Shown in pieces: positions 8,884 through 17,179 of a stretch of DNA of 64,000 nt (the first letter of the stretch is position 1; each line of letters begins with the position of its first letter). This DNA comes from Clostridiales bacterium (GTDB lineage Bacteria; Bacillota; Clostridia; Lachnospirales; Lachnospiraceae). The position numbers and the translations under genes are program-made. The stretch lies in assembly GCA_018372435.1 (NCBI GenBank), contig JAHAJA010000003.1, positions 215,149 through 279,148 on the forward strand. Reading direction: 5' to 3'. The notes beneath the pieces were generated by a model. That model was not told the origin of the DNA, did no database searches, and saw only the letters and a program-made list of their open reading frames with translations.

Positions 8884-8962
8884 TGATTCGGGTGTAAAGG
8901 TCTCCAGAAAACTTGTATCGTCAATTTGCACATATAAAACTTGACTAATGTTATGCCGAACG
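8884..8962. repeat. Left-half copy of the MITE-like element
   Basis: It matches 2397-2478 of the full element. A 25-bp stretch is identical (8921-8945 with 2437-2461), and the next 17 bases differ at two positions. The left terminus is degenerate but alignable (TGATTCGGGTGT against TGGTTAGAGTGT). Similarity stops after CGAACG, 12 bases before the catalase stop codon, so the right half is missing. Confidence 0.75.
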
Positions 8963-8974
8963 ACTATAGATGTA

Positions 8975-10447
8975 TTAGCAATTCCCTTTTCGATATTCTT
9001 TTACAGCTTCTAATACCCGATATCCGAATTCCTTAGAGGCTTTCGCAAAACTATTTAGTACACGATTTACGATATCATCTTTGCATTTATATAATTCAAT
9101 TGCGATATTGTCAATAAGATGTGCTTTCTCTATATCATTTAAAGATTCATAACGTTCACCAGCTTGTTTGAAGTCACTAGGATTCTCAATTGGAATTCTT
9201 ACAACAAAGCCACATGCTTCAGTTGGTGGTGGTACTGGAATTGGATAAGGAAGCGGTTTATTGTTGTTAAGACTGTTTGGTGAATAATTGATTGGTTCTG
9301 GATTGAAGTAGTAAGTAGCCTCACCATCTCGTTGATTATTGTCAATTGGACTGATGGAACGATTGACTGGTAATTGCATGAAGTTGGTTCCAAGACGGTG
9401 TCTTTGGGTATCATGATACGAAAAAGATCTTCCTTGTAACATTTTGTCAGCTGAGAATTCAACACCTGGAACAATATTAGCTGGGCAGAAAGCCGACTGT
9501 TCAACTTGCGCGAAGAAGTTACTTGGATTTTCGTTTAAGGTCATCATTCCAACTGGAATTAATGGGAATTGATCTTCTGGCCAAGTTTTCGTATCATCTA
9601 ACGGATCAAAATCAAGACACTCTACTTTGTCAGGGTCCATAATCTGTACACATAATTCCCAACGTGGGAAATTACCACATGCGATTGCATTGTGGAGATT
9701 TTGAACTGCAACATCAGGATTTGTACCAGATAATTCTTCTGCTTCAAAGCGATCAATTGTTTCTATTCCTTGTTGTGTCTTCCAGTGGTATTTAATTAAG
9801 CAACGTTTTCCACGACGGTTAACCCAGATGTACGTATTTACACCAAATCCATCAACATGCCTATAATCCTTGATAGTACCTCGATCGGAATACAGCCAAG
9901 TGATCATATGTGTTGCTTCAGGCATGAGCGATACAAAGTCCCAGAAACGCTGTGGATCACGCAAATTGGTGTCTGGTGAAGGTTTAAGTGAATGAATAAC
10001 ATCAGGAAAACGTATTGCATCACGGATAAAGAATACTGGTAAGTCGTTGCCTACAATATCATAGATGCCTTGATTGGTATAGAATTTTACAGCGAATCCT
10101 CGTGGATCTCTTACTGTATCAGCAGAACCTTTTGAGCCAATAACAGTTGAGAAGCGTACGAATACTTTTGTTTTGGCGTTTGGTGTTTGTAGAAAATCCG
10201 CCATTGTATAATCGCTCATACAACGATAGGATTGGAAAAAGCCAAAAGCACCAGCCCCTTTTGCATGAACAACACGTTCTGGTATTCTTTCTCTGTCGAA
10301 GTGGGCCATCTTATCGATAAGAACAACATCCTCAATAAGTCCTGGTCCATTACTACCTACAGTAAGAGAATTGCTTTCGTTAGGAATTGGTCTACCGAAA
10401 CTGTCCGTCATGTAATCAAAATTACAATTGTCGTTACGTCTGTCCAT
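8975..10447 (-). CDS. katA: Monofunctional haem catalase
   Basis: Clade-3-size catalase, 490 aa, disproportionating hydrogen peroxide. Distal His61 lies in RVVHAKGAGAFG; the distal Asn region reads VFFIRDAIRFPD, the family pattern. The proximal Tyr is in RSFSYHDTQRHRLG (about residue 345). Haem-domain blocks such as FVRFSTV and DPRGFAVKFYT are intact. A Pro-rich stretch (residues 395-412) precedes the C-terminal helices. The start at 10447 follows AAGGAG. It is monocistronic, with a 93-bp palindromic region upstream and no obvious PerR box. A catalase is consistent with an anaerobe that meets oxygen transiently. Confidence 0.95.
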   Translation of the reverse strand: MDRRNDNCNFDYMTDSFGRPIPNESNSLTVGSNGPGLIEDVVLIDKMAHFDRERIPERVVHAKGAGAFGFFQSYRCMSDYTMADFLQTPNAKTKVFVRFSTVIGSKGSADTVRDPRGFAVKFYTNQGIYDIVGNDLPVFFIRDAIRFPDVIHSLKPSPDTNLRDPQRFWDFVSLMPEATHMITWLYSDRGTIKDYRHVDGFGVNTYIWVNRRGKRCLIKYHWKTQQGIETIDRFEAEELSGTNPDVAVQNLHNAIACGNFPRWELCVQIMDPDKVECLDFDPLDDTKTWPEDQFPLIPVGMMTLNENPSNFFAQVEQSAFCPANIVPGVEFSADKMLQGRSFSYHDTQRHRLGTNFMQLPVNRSISPIDNNQRDGEATYYFNPEPINYSPNSLNNNKPLPYPIPVPPPTEACGFVVRIPIENPSDFKQAGERYESLNDIEKAHLIDNIAIELYKCKDDIVNRVLNSFAKASKEFGYRVLEAVKEYRKGNC

Positions 10448-10478
10448 TAATTATCTCCTTACTTTTAGTGATCTCTAT

Positions 10479-10571
10479 GTAACTATTCAGTACTTATAGC
10501 CAGGGGCAAATTGAATATATTACTCAATTTGTATGCCCAGCTCTTAAAGAGCAGGGTGACTGAACAGTTAC
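10479..10571. repeat. 93-bp palindromic element between MATE and catalase genes
   Basis: The outer arms GTAACTATTCAGT (10479-10491) and ACTGAACAGTTAC (10559-10571) are complementary at 12 of 13 positions. Inside are two more hairpins: GGGCAAATTGA with TCAATTTG..GCCC (about 10503-10537), and GCTCTT/AAGAGC near 10540. It covers the catalase promoter or leader and the downstream end of the MATE gene, so it may include the MATE terminator. Confidence 0.6.
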
Positions 10572-10584
10572 TTCCTATATTAGT

Positions 10585-11997
10585 TTATGGTGTAAGAGGA
10601 GAATCGTTACAAGAGAAAGCACTTTCTCTAATGTGAAGATGTTTTGAAAAAACCAATAAGAAAACAATAGTCGAAAGGCATGAACATAAGATGTCGGATA
10701 AAGGTTCTGCATAGAAAGCACTTTTAGTCTGGTAGAAGATTGGTATTACCATAGTGAATATCATATATAGGCTCTTACGTAATATTGACAAGGTAAGTGC
10801 TGTCTTTGTGCGTCCAAGAGCAGTCAGTACATCTACAAAAACATATTGAAAGCTTAATGGTATAATTCCTAGTGTGAAGACACGAATTCCCCAAGTGGAT
10901 AACTTAATTAATTCAACATCACTTGTGAAGATGTGTACGAAAGTTTGAGGTAAGAATCTTGACACAAGGAACATAATTGTGGAAAAACATACCGTAAGAG
11001 CTAAGATGATTTTCTCCGCTTGTTTTACACGTTTGGTATTAACCGCACCGTAGTTATAGCTAATAATAGCTTGGGTACCACCGGTAATCCCCACCATTGG
11101 TCCTGTAATTAACAACATATAACTTTGGATAATTGTAGCAGCAGAGACTAGTTGATCTCCATTTGCAGATCCTCCATAATGTTGTAGGGCAGCATTCATA
11201 ACAATAATAATTAAACTATCTGTCGATAGTATGACAAATGGAGAGAAGCCAAGTGCTAAGATTTTCTTTACTAATTTAAGTGAGTAATTACCAAAGGCAA
11301 TTGAAATCTGTGGTTTCGATTTAAATGGTCGATATTTCCCAGGCTTAAAGAGAAATAGTAATGTTAAGCAACAAGATAACATCTGTGATAGTACAGTGGC
11401 TAAAGCAGCACCTGCAATACCTAAGTCAAATACAAAGATAAAGACGGCATCTAATATTATATTACTGATTGCACCAGTAATAACGGTTGCCATACTAATT
11501 AATGGGAAACCTTGACAAGTAATAAAGTAATTCATTCCAATTCCAAGAAGAGCAAAAAATGTCCCAAAGGTATAAATCGTGAGATAGGTATCTGCATACG
11601 GGAATGTTAGTTGACTTGCTCCAAAGCGTACTAACAAGGCATCTTTAGATAGTAAGAAGCCAATAGTAAGAGTAAGTGATAAAACTACTAACATTAAAAA
11701 ACTATTATTAAGTATGTTTTGTGCTTCTTTTTCTTTTTTTTCACCAAGTCTCATTGCCATTAGGATAGAGCCACCTAAACCAACTAATGTACCAAAAGAA
11801 GAGAGTAGTGTTACAATTGGCCCACAAACTCCGGCACCAGCCAAGGCAAGGTCACCTATAACCGGTATATTTCCTATAAACATACGGTCGATGATACTAT
11901 AGAGAACGTTAACTAGTTGTGCAATCATAGTTGGTATTGCAAGCTTACATACAAGTGGAAAGATAGAATCTTGTCCTAAATCATTTGTTTTTTTCAT
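10585..11997 (-). CDS. MATE-family efflux transporter
   Basis: A 470-aa, 12-segment multidrug and toxic compound extrusion protein, using Na+ or H+ to export organic cations or drugs. It has the two-fold MATE repeat: PTMIAQLVNVLYSIIDRMFIG near residue 20 and ITGGTQAIISYNYGA in the second half, the latter a strong MATE signature. The start is ATG 11997 behind AAAGGA. It is about 35% like its neighbour at 12462 by eye, so the two probably arose by duplication, but each has its own control region. The substrate is unknown. Confidence 0.9.
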   Translation of the reverse strand: MKKTNDLGQDSIFPLVCKLAIPTMIAQLVNVLYSIIDRMFIGNIPVIGDLALAGAGVCGPIVTLLSSFGTLVGLGGSILMAMRLGEKKEKEAQNILNNSFLMLVVLSLTLTIGFLLSKDALLVRFGASQLTFPYADTYLTIYTFGTFFALLGIGMNYFITCQGFPLISMATVITGAISNIILDAVFIFVFDLGIAGAALATVLSQMLSCCLTLLFLFKPGKYRPFKSKPQISIAFGNYSLKLVKKILALGFSPFVILSTDSLIIIVMNAALQHYGGSANGDQLVSAATIIQSYMLLITGPMVGITGGTQAIISYNYGAVNTKRVKQAEKIILALTVCFSTIMFLVSRFLPQTFVHIFTSDVELIKLSTWGIRVFTLGIIPLSFQYVFVDVLTALGRTKTALTLSILRKSLYMIFTMVIPIFYQTKSAFYAEPLSDILCSCLSTIVFLLVFSKHLHIRESAFSCNDSPLTP

Positions 11998-12050
11998 AAT
12001 AGATAATTATCCTTTGTTATATTAATATAAAACATAAAATGTTATAAACG

Positions 12051-12103
12051 CGTGAAAAGAACGAAAATAAAAGGGCTGGCTCTTATTTTCGTTCTTTTAC
12101 ACG
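12051..12103 (-). terminator. Strong terminator after the small membrane protein
   Basis: Arms AAAAGAACGAAAATAA (12055-12070) and its exact complement (12083-12098), extended by CGTG/CACG, around a GC-containing 12-nt loop. It lies 27 bases past the stop at 12130 on the minus strand. Confidence 0.8.
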
Positions 12104-12129
12104 AATCTATTACATGATGATGTCACTGC

Positions 12130-12273
12130 CTAATCGAACATAGAAATATGATATTTTGCTTTACGATATATCTTCCATATAATTACTGCTATCATGCTAA
12201 TGGTACAATATAAGGTTGATAAGATACCAACTGCTCCACCGATGACTGCTATTAGGATTAAAACAATATTCAT
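12130..12273 (-). CDS. Small single-pass membrane protein (47 aa)
   Basis: A 47-residue reading frame from ATG 12273 to TAG at 12130. It is preceded by an excellent ribosome site (AGGAGGG, 7 bases upstream) and followed by a strong terminator, so it is very likely real. The sequence begins MNIVLILIAVIGGAVG and continues hydrophobic to about residue 32, then ends in a basic tail (WKIYRKAKYH). This gives one or two closely spaced membrane helices with a cytoplasmic positive end. I recognise no family. It lies between two MATE exporters and could be a small partner of one of them, which is inference. Its promoter region carries two identical palindromes. Confidence 0.7.
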   Translation of the reverse strand: MNIVLILIAVIGGAVGILSTLYCTISMIAVIIWKIYRKAKYHISMFD

Positions 12274-12292
12274 ATTGATCCCTCCTGATTTA

Positions 12293-12371
12293 TGTAATTA
12301 CAACTAAACTTAATATAAGCAAAATTAATGAAGATTACGCTTATAATATCTGTAATTACATAGTATCAAGT
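12293..12371 (-). promoter_or_regulatory. Promoter and twin TGTAATTACA operators of the small membrane protein
   Basis: Two perfect 10-bp palindromes TGTAATTACA lie at 12293-12302 and 12351-12360. On the minus strand a TTGATA (-35) is followed 17 bases later by TTATAA (-10), and the distal palindrome falls in that spacer; the proximal one lies just upstream of the ribosome site. This is a classic repressor layout, although the regulator is unknown. The rest of 12360-12461 shows nothing recognisable. Confidence 0.5.
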
Positions 12372-12461
12372 TAGTTTGGCAAAAGAAATAAATTGTATGA
12401 TTCCTTAGCAGAATCTAAACATCAAATCATATACTCTGAGTACGAGTAATCATATAGCATA

Positions 12462-13814
12462 TTATGCCTTAGCTAATATTTTCTTAAAGCTAAGAACAAA
12501 CAATGTACCAGTAGTGATGGCAGCCAAGATATCAGCAATTGGTTCTGAATAGTAGATTCCCATAACTCCAGTAAATCTAGGTAGAATCAAAGCAAGCGGA
12601 ATCAACAAGATTACTTTACGTAGTAATGCTAAGAAAAGTGAAATCTTTGCTTGCCCCATTCCCATGAATGCGGATTGACAAGCTAGCTGAACACCAAAAA
12701 TCCAGATACCAGCCATGAAGATAGGAAGTACTTTTACTACTAATGCAATTAATTCTTGGTCACTAGTAAACATTCTAGCAAATACTTGTGGGAATAGAAC
12801 AACAGAAATTGTTGCCATTGCAGTTATAATAACGGTGACTATAAGTGTGTACTTGAAAGCATCTTTGACACGTTGATGGTTTTTCGCACCATAGTTATAA
12901 CTGATAATTGGTTGTGTTCCCATTGTAATACCTTGTGTTGGTAGAACGAATAATTGCATGACACTTTGTAAGATTGTCATGGAACCAACATATACGTCAC
13001 CACCATAATGCTTTAAGCCACTATTAAATACGATGTTTATTAAACTTTCAGTCGCTTGCATAATGAAAGGAGAAACACCAAGTGCAGCTATACTACCAAT
13101 TATCTTCCAATTTGGTTTTAGATAAGCTAGTTTAATTTTTAAACTTGACCGTTTGGATACTAGGAATGCGACAACCCATATAGCACTACAACCTTGAGAA
13201 ATTATAGTAGCAAGTGCAGCACCTCGTACACCAAGATCAAAAACAAAGATAAAGATTGGGTCGAGTACGATATTAATTATTGCGCCAATTAAGACAGAAA
13301 ACATGGCTACCTTTGCTTGCCCTTGACAAGTGATGAATGTATTCAAACCAATGGCTGCTTGTACGAAGATAGTACCAAGTAAATAAATTGTCAGATATTG
13401 ATTGGCATACGTAAATGTTTTATCACTTGCTCCAAAGGCATATAATAAAGGCTCTTTAAATATCATAAATCCAAAGGTTAATATAAGGGAGAAAGCAAGT
13501 AACATAGTTACACCATTACCAAGAATCTTTTCGGCTTCTTTTTTATTCCCTTTTCCTAATTGAATAGAAGCGAGTGGAGCTCCACCAGAACCTACGAAAG
13601 CGCTGAATGCTGATATAAGCATAAGAATTGGGAAACATACACCAAGCCCAGTTAGTGCGGTTGATCCTATTTTAGGAATATGACCGATATACATACGATC
13701 GACTATGTTATAGAGTACATTAACCATCTGCGCGATGACAGCAGGCAATGCAAGACTGAAAACCAGTTTACCAATCTTTTCAGTACCTAATTTGTTATCA
13801 CTTTTTGTGTCCAT
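12462..13814 (-). CDS. MATE-family efflux transporter in a MarR operon
   Basis: A 450-aa MATE exporter from ATG 13814, chosen because GGATGGA precedes it; three further in-frame ATGs lie up to 13835. The N-terminal repeat has ALPAVIAQMVNVLYNIVDRMYIG and the second half has QGITMGTQPIISYNYGAKN, both family signatures; twelve hydrophobic segments are evident. The start overlaps the 3' end of the MarR gene by 17 bases, which indicates translational coupling and control by that regulator. It probably exports the compound sensed by MarR, identity unknown. Confidence 0.9.
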   Translation of the reverse strand: MDTKSDNKLGTEKIGKLVFSLALPAVIAQMVNVLYNIVDRMYIGHIPKIGSTALTGLGVCFPILMLISAFSAFVGSGGAPLASIQLGKGNKKEAEKILGNGVTMLLAFSLILTFGFMIFKEPLLYAFGASDKTFTYANQYLTIYLLGTIFVQAAIGLNTFITCQGQAKVAMFSVLIGAIINIVLDPIFIFVFDLGVRGAALATIISQGCSAIWVVAFLVSKRSSLKIKLAYLKPNWKIIGSIAALGVSPFIMQATESLINIVFNSGLKHYGGDVYVGSMTILQSVMQLFVLPTQGITMGTQPIISYNYGAKNHQRVKDAFKYTLIVTVIITAMATISVVLFPQVFARMFTSDQELIALVVKVLPIFMAGIWIFGVQLACQSAFMGMGQAKISLFLALLRKVILLIPLALILPRFTGVMGIYYSEPIADILAAITTGTLFVLSFKKILAKA

Positions 13815-14253
13815 AAATTCCATCCTCATTTTCAAGATTTTGTTTCATTCGTAAAAGTAAAGAGTACACTAAGTCCTCTTCCTCATTAGAAAAGCCGTTG
13901 AAATTAATCTCATGCATTTCCTGTAATACTAGATTACTATCTTGCCTAAGATTCTTTGCTGAATCTGTTAATTGAATCCTAATTTCACGTCGGTTATTTT
14001 CATTTCTATGTCTAATAATTTGCCCTTGTTTTTCTAGTCTATCCAACATTGTGGTCAATGTTGTGTTTGCCAAATTAGTACGTGTACTTAACTGACTAAT
14101 GGTGATATTATCTTCTAGCCAAAGTTGATATAGAATATTAATCTGAGAACCATTCAAATCTTGACAGATATAAGCCTTCAATTTCTTTTCGATAATTCTG
14201 CCTTGTAGTTGCTTGATTTGAGCTAATAATATTCCAACGGGCATATCGGGCAT
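13798..14253 (-). CDS. MarR-family transcriptional regulator
   Basis: A 151-aa winged-helix repressor. The DNA-binding core is clear at residues 45-105: NITISQLSTRTNLANTTLTT for helix-turn-helix, then MLDRLEKQGQIIRHR and the wing with NRREIRIQLTDSA. Flanking helices would form the dimer. ATG 14253 follows AGGAGGTG at a good distance. It is the first gene of an operon with the MATE exporter at 12462 and is probably autoregulated: perfect palindromes lie upstream at 14291-14302 and 14331-14350. MarR proteins of exporter operons are usually released by the exported ligand; that is family knowledge, not visible here. Confidence 0.9.
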   Translation of the reverse strand: MPDMPVGILLAQIKQLQGRIIEKKLKAYICQDLNGSQINILYQLWLEDNITISQLSTRTNLANTTLTTMLDRLEKQGQIIRHRNENNRREIRIQLTDSAKNLRQDSNLVLQEMHEINFNGFSNEEEDLVYSLLLRMKQNLENEDGIYGHKK

Positions 14254-14290
14254 GATTTCACCTCCTAAATATTTTAAATTACTAATAAAA

Positions 14291-14350
14291 AGTATTAATA
14301 CTAAATCATAATAATAAACTACTAAATGGTATATTACTATATAGTAATAT
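14291..14350 (-). promoter_or_regulatory. Candidate MarR operators
   Basis: A perfect 20-bp palindrome, ATATTACTATATAGTAATAT, at 14331-14350 and a perfect 12-bp one, AGTATTAATACT, at 14291-14302. Both lie between the marR start and the end of the AraC gene, where the marR promoter must be. Confidence 0.55.
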
Positions 14351-14357
14351 TAAAATC

Positions 14358-14380
14358 AATAAAGATTAACAATCTTTATT
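14358..14380 (-). terminator. Terminator of the AraC-type gene
   Basis: AATAAAGATT and AATCTTTATT around an AAC loop, five bases past the AraC-type stop. It is AT-only apart from two base pairs, so it is likely weak. Confidence 0.5.
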
Positions 14381-14384
14381 ATAA

Positions 14385-15218
14385 TTAATAGATAAATTGT
14401 TTTTGAAATTCTGTTGGACTTTCTTCAAAATATTTTTTAAAAGCTTTGGAAAAAGAATATTGATCTGAATACCCTACAATAGCAGCTACAGCACCGATTT
14501 TTGTATTTGGATCACATAAGAGCTCAGAAGCTAGTTTCATACGACATTCAATAATATATTGTTTTGGTGAAATTCCTAATAAGGAAGTGAAGGAAGCAAT
14601 AAAATATTTCTCACTTAAGTTACTCATTTCGGACAGTTGTTTTACAGATATATGTTCCGTAAAATGTCCGTTAATATAATGAAGTATGGTATCAATCATT
14701 GGTATTTTCCTGTTGCAGTTTGATTCTGTGTAAAAGAAGATACCGTATCTTTTTCCTACAATAAGCACTTTAGAGAGGTAATATAGAAACTCTGAATAGA
14801 GTTCTAGTGAAATATGCTGGGGAGAAGTATACATAGATAAAAAACGTTCACAGAATATATCTGCGTATTCTTTAATGTAGCACCCAGGAATAATGCCTGA
14901 CATATTTATGGTAGACATAATGTCAATAGTAGAGCCCATCTCTAATCGAAAACGATTATAGATGAAACTACAGCCATTTTCATCAGTATGAGCAGTGTAT
15001 GTATCCCCTGGATAAAACAATATTATATCACCTGATTTAGCAAGAAATTCCTTGTCATTAATTATTATCCATACATTCCCTGTAATAATGGTCCAGATTG
15101 TATATTCGGTTTTGGTTCTATGTTCCAACCAATTTACATCGTGAGTTACTTTATAACTGAGTTTTAATGTTATAGAAAGATTGGAGGTTAAATTATCGAT
15201 CAATTCGTAGTTATACAT
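14385..15218 (-). CDS. AraC-family transcriptional regulator
   Basis: A 277-aa regulator with an N-terminal cupin-like sensor (residues 1-140; WTIITGNVWIIINDKEF, then GDIILFYPGDTYTAH) and a C-terminal double helix-turn-helix (about 175-277; HISVKQLSEMSNLSEKYF and IGAVAAIVGYSDQYSFSKAFKKYF). This is the layout of sugar-responsive AraC activators. Two in-frame ATGs compete: 15230 touches the AAGGAG site and 15218 lies 13 bases away; I prefer 15218. It is divergent from the GH2 gene at 15389, so it probably controls that gene. Confidence 0.88.
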   Translation of the reverse strand: MYNYELIDNLTSNLSITLKLSYKVTHDVNWLEHRTKTEYTIWTIITGNVWIIINDKEFLAKSGDIILFYPGDTYTAHTDENGCSFIYNRFRLEMGSTIDIMSTINMSGIIPGCYIKEYADIFCERFLSMYTSPQHISLELYSEFLYYLSKVLIVGKRYGIFFYTESNCNRKIPMIDTILHYINGHFTEHISVKQLSEMSNLSEKYFIASFTSLLGISPKQYIIECRMKLASELLCDPNTKIGAVAAIVGYSDQYSFSKAFKKYFEESPTEFQKQFIY

Positions 15219-15388
15219 AATAAGAAACATTCTCCTTTTTTATTTATCCCAATTATATCAGTTCTATGTAATAATTACAGTACTTTATGACATCATATTA
15301 TACTTTTGAGCATTTCATTATTTATTCTCTATAAGTAAAATAATACTACAGTAAAAACATTAAAAAATAGTAATCGGGAGGTAACAGA

Positions 15389-17038
15389 TTGGCAAGAATA
15401 TTTACACAACACAGAGTGAGAAAAAGTATTCCGTTAGCAGAAATGTGGGATATTAATATAGAGGGAGTAGATGTGGATAGAATTCCAGTTCCCTGTTGTA
15501 TCGAAACGAATCCTAAGTTAATATCCTACAAGGGAAAAGCCATGTTGAAAACAGAATTTGAGGCAAAAGGCAATATTCGAATTGAATTCTCTGGAGTGAG
15601 TCATACTGCCCTAGTCAGTCTGGATGGTAAACTAATAGGAAAACATTATGGAGCGTATGGTTCATTTGATTATATATTAAAGGAACAAGAAAGTGGAAGT
15701 CATGAATTACAGGTAGATATCGATAATTCCTTTAATGAGGAAGCTTCCTTAAACAGACCGAATGACTACTATTCATATGGTGGTATTACCAGACCGGTGG
15801 TTGTGGAAAAGTTGGATGCAGTGTATATTAGACAAATTCATTTTTTGCCATATAAGAAGGAGCAAAAATGGTGTGGCAATATTAAGGCTGCCATAGTTAA
15901 TCTAACGAAACAATCCCAAGTTACTACAGTTGAGGTGGAATTGGCGGGACAAATACTGCAAAAGGAGGTCTTATTACAACCAGAAGAAGAGAAGGAGATT
16001 GTGTTTGAACAAGAGTTTCCAACTGTTGAAGCATACGGACCGAAAAATCCCAAACTATATATGCTGAATGCAACGATTATTATGAAAGGAAAGATAATTG
16101 ATGATTACATAGATCGGATTGGATTTAAAGAGGTTAGCATAGAAGGACAAGATATATTAATAAATGGGGAGAAAATTATCATAAAGGGATTTAACCGTCA
16201 TGAAGATTATGCGGACTATGGGTGTGCTGTTCCATTACAAGCTATGTATCTTGATATAGAATTAATTAAGAATATGGGAGCGAATTGTATACGAACTAGT
16301 CATTATCCTAACGATGAACGTTTTCTGGATTTATGTGATGAGAACGGGATACTAGTATGGGAGGAAGCTCACGCGAGAAGTCTTCCTGAGGAAGCGATGC
16401 GACACCCACTTTTTATGGAACAAGAAAAACTATCTATATATGAGATGATAGAGAACCACTATAATCATCCTTCTATATTTGTATGGGGACTTTTGAATGA
16501 ATCCTGTGATTATACTGAATTTGGACGACAATGCTATAAAGAACTAATTGAATATATTAAATCACTAGATAATATCAGACCAGTGACTTACGCAGCGTGT
16601 AATTATGATCAGGAAGTATGTTTTAATCTGGTGGACATTGTTTCATTAAATATGTATCCAGGCTGGTATACAGATAAAACAACGGAAGAATTCTTGGTAG
16701 ATGCGGTTAGATGGGCTGAATCGCAAGGGGGAGCTGGTAAGCCTATGTTAGTCAGTGAGGTCGGTGCAGGCGCTATTTATGGTTTCCGAGATAGAACACA
16801 TGCAAAGTGGTCTGAAGAAAGGCAGGAGGAATTGTTAACGCAGCAACTAGAAAGTATTTTGGATAGTTCGAGGTTCAGTGGTGTAATTATCTGGCAGTTT
16901 TGCGATTGTAGAGTAGATACGGAATGGGCAAACGTGAGGCCTAAAACACAGAATAATAAGGGCGTTGTAGATTGTTATCGTAGAGAAAAGTTAGCTTATC
17001 GTAAGGTGAAAGAGATTTTTGAACAACATGAAAAATAA
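15389..17038 (+). CDS. Glycoside hydrolase family 2 (beta-glucuronidase or beta-galactosidase type)
   Basis: A 549-aa cytoplasmic glycosidase with the GH2 three-domain order: jelly-roll sugar-binding domain (about 1-150), Ig-like domain (150-260) and TIM barrel (260-549). Active-site features are FNRHEDYADYG, NCIRTSHYPNDERF, the acid/base Glu near residue 370 in WGLLNES, and the nucleophile Glu near 456 in MLVSEVGAG. The compact size and RHED motif favour beta-glucuronidase-like enzymes, but the substrate is not certain. TTG 15389 is the start because GGGAGGT precedes it by seven bases. There is no signal peptide. It is divergent from the AraC-type regulator at 15218. Confidence 0.88.
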   Translation: MARIFTQHRVRKSIPLAEMWDINIEGVDVDRIPVPCCIETNPKLISYKGKAMLKTEFEAKGNIRIEFSGVSHTALVSLDGKLIGKHYGAYGSFDYILKEQESGSHELQVDIDNSFNEEASLNRPNDYYSYGGITRPVVVEKLDAVYIRQIHFLPYKKEQKWCGNIKAAIVNLTKQSQVTTVEVELAGQILQKEVLLQPEEEKEIVFEQEFPTVEAYGPKNPKLYMLNATIIMKGKIIDDYIDRIGFKEVSIEGQDILINGEKIIIKGFNRHEDYADYGCAVPLQAMYLDIELIKNMGANCIRTSHYPNDERFLDLCDENGILVWEEAHARSLPEEAMRHPLFMEQEKLSIYEMIENHYNHPSIFVWGLLNESCDYTEFGRQCYKELIEYIKSLDNIRPVTYAACNYDQEVCFNLVDIVSLNMYPGWYTDKTTEEFLVDAVRWAESQGGAGKPMLVSEVGAGAIYGFRDRTHAKWSEERQEELLTQQLESILDSSRFSGVIIWQFCDCRVDTEWANVRPKTQNNKGVVDCYRREKLAYRKVKEIFEQHEK

Positions 17039-17179
17039 AGGTATCCTAATTTTTAATCCAATATTAATAAAATTCGCATGGTAAAATGTAACAACTAGTA
17101 TTATAATGAAAGAGTACGTGAATAAAATAACGTATTCAATTAATATAAGTTATTTTGTAAAGAAAGGTGAGGAGATTAC

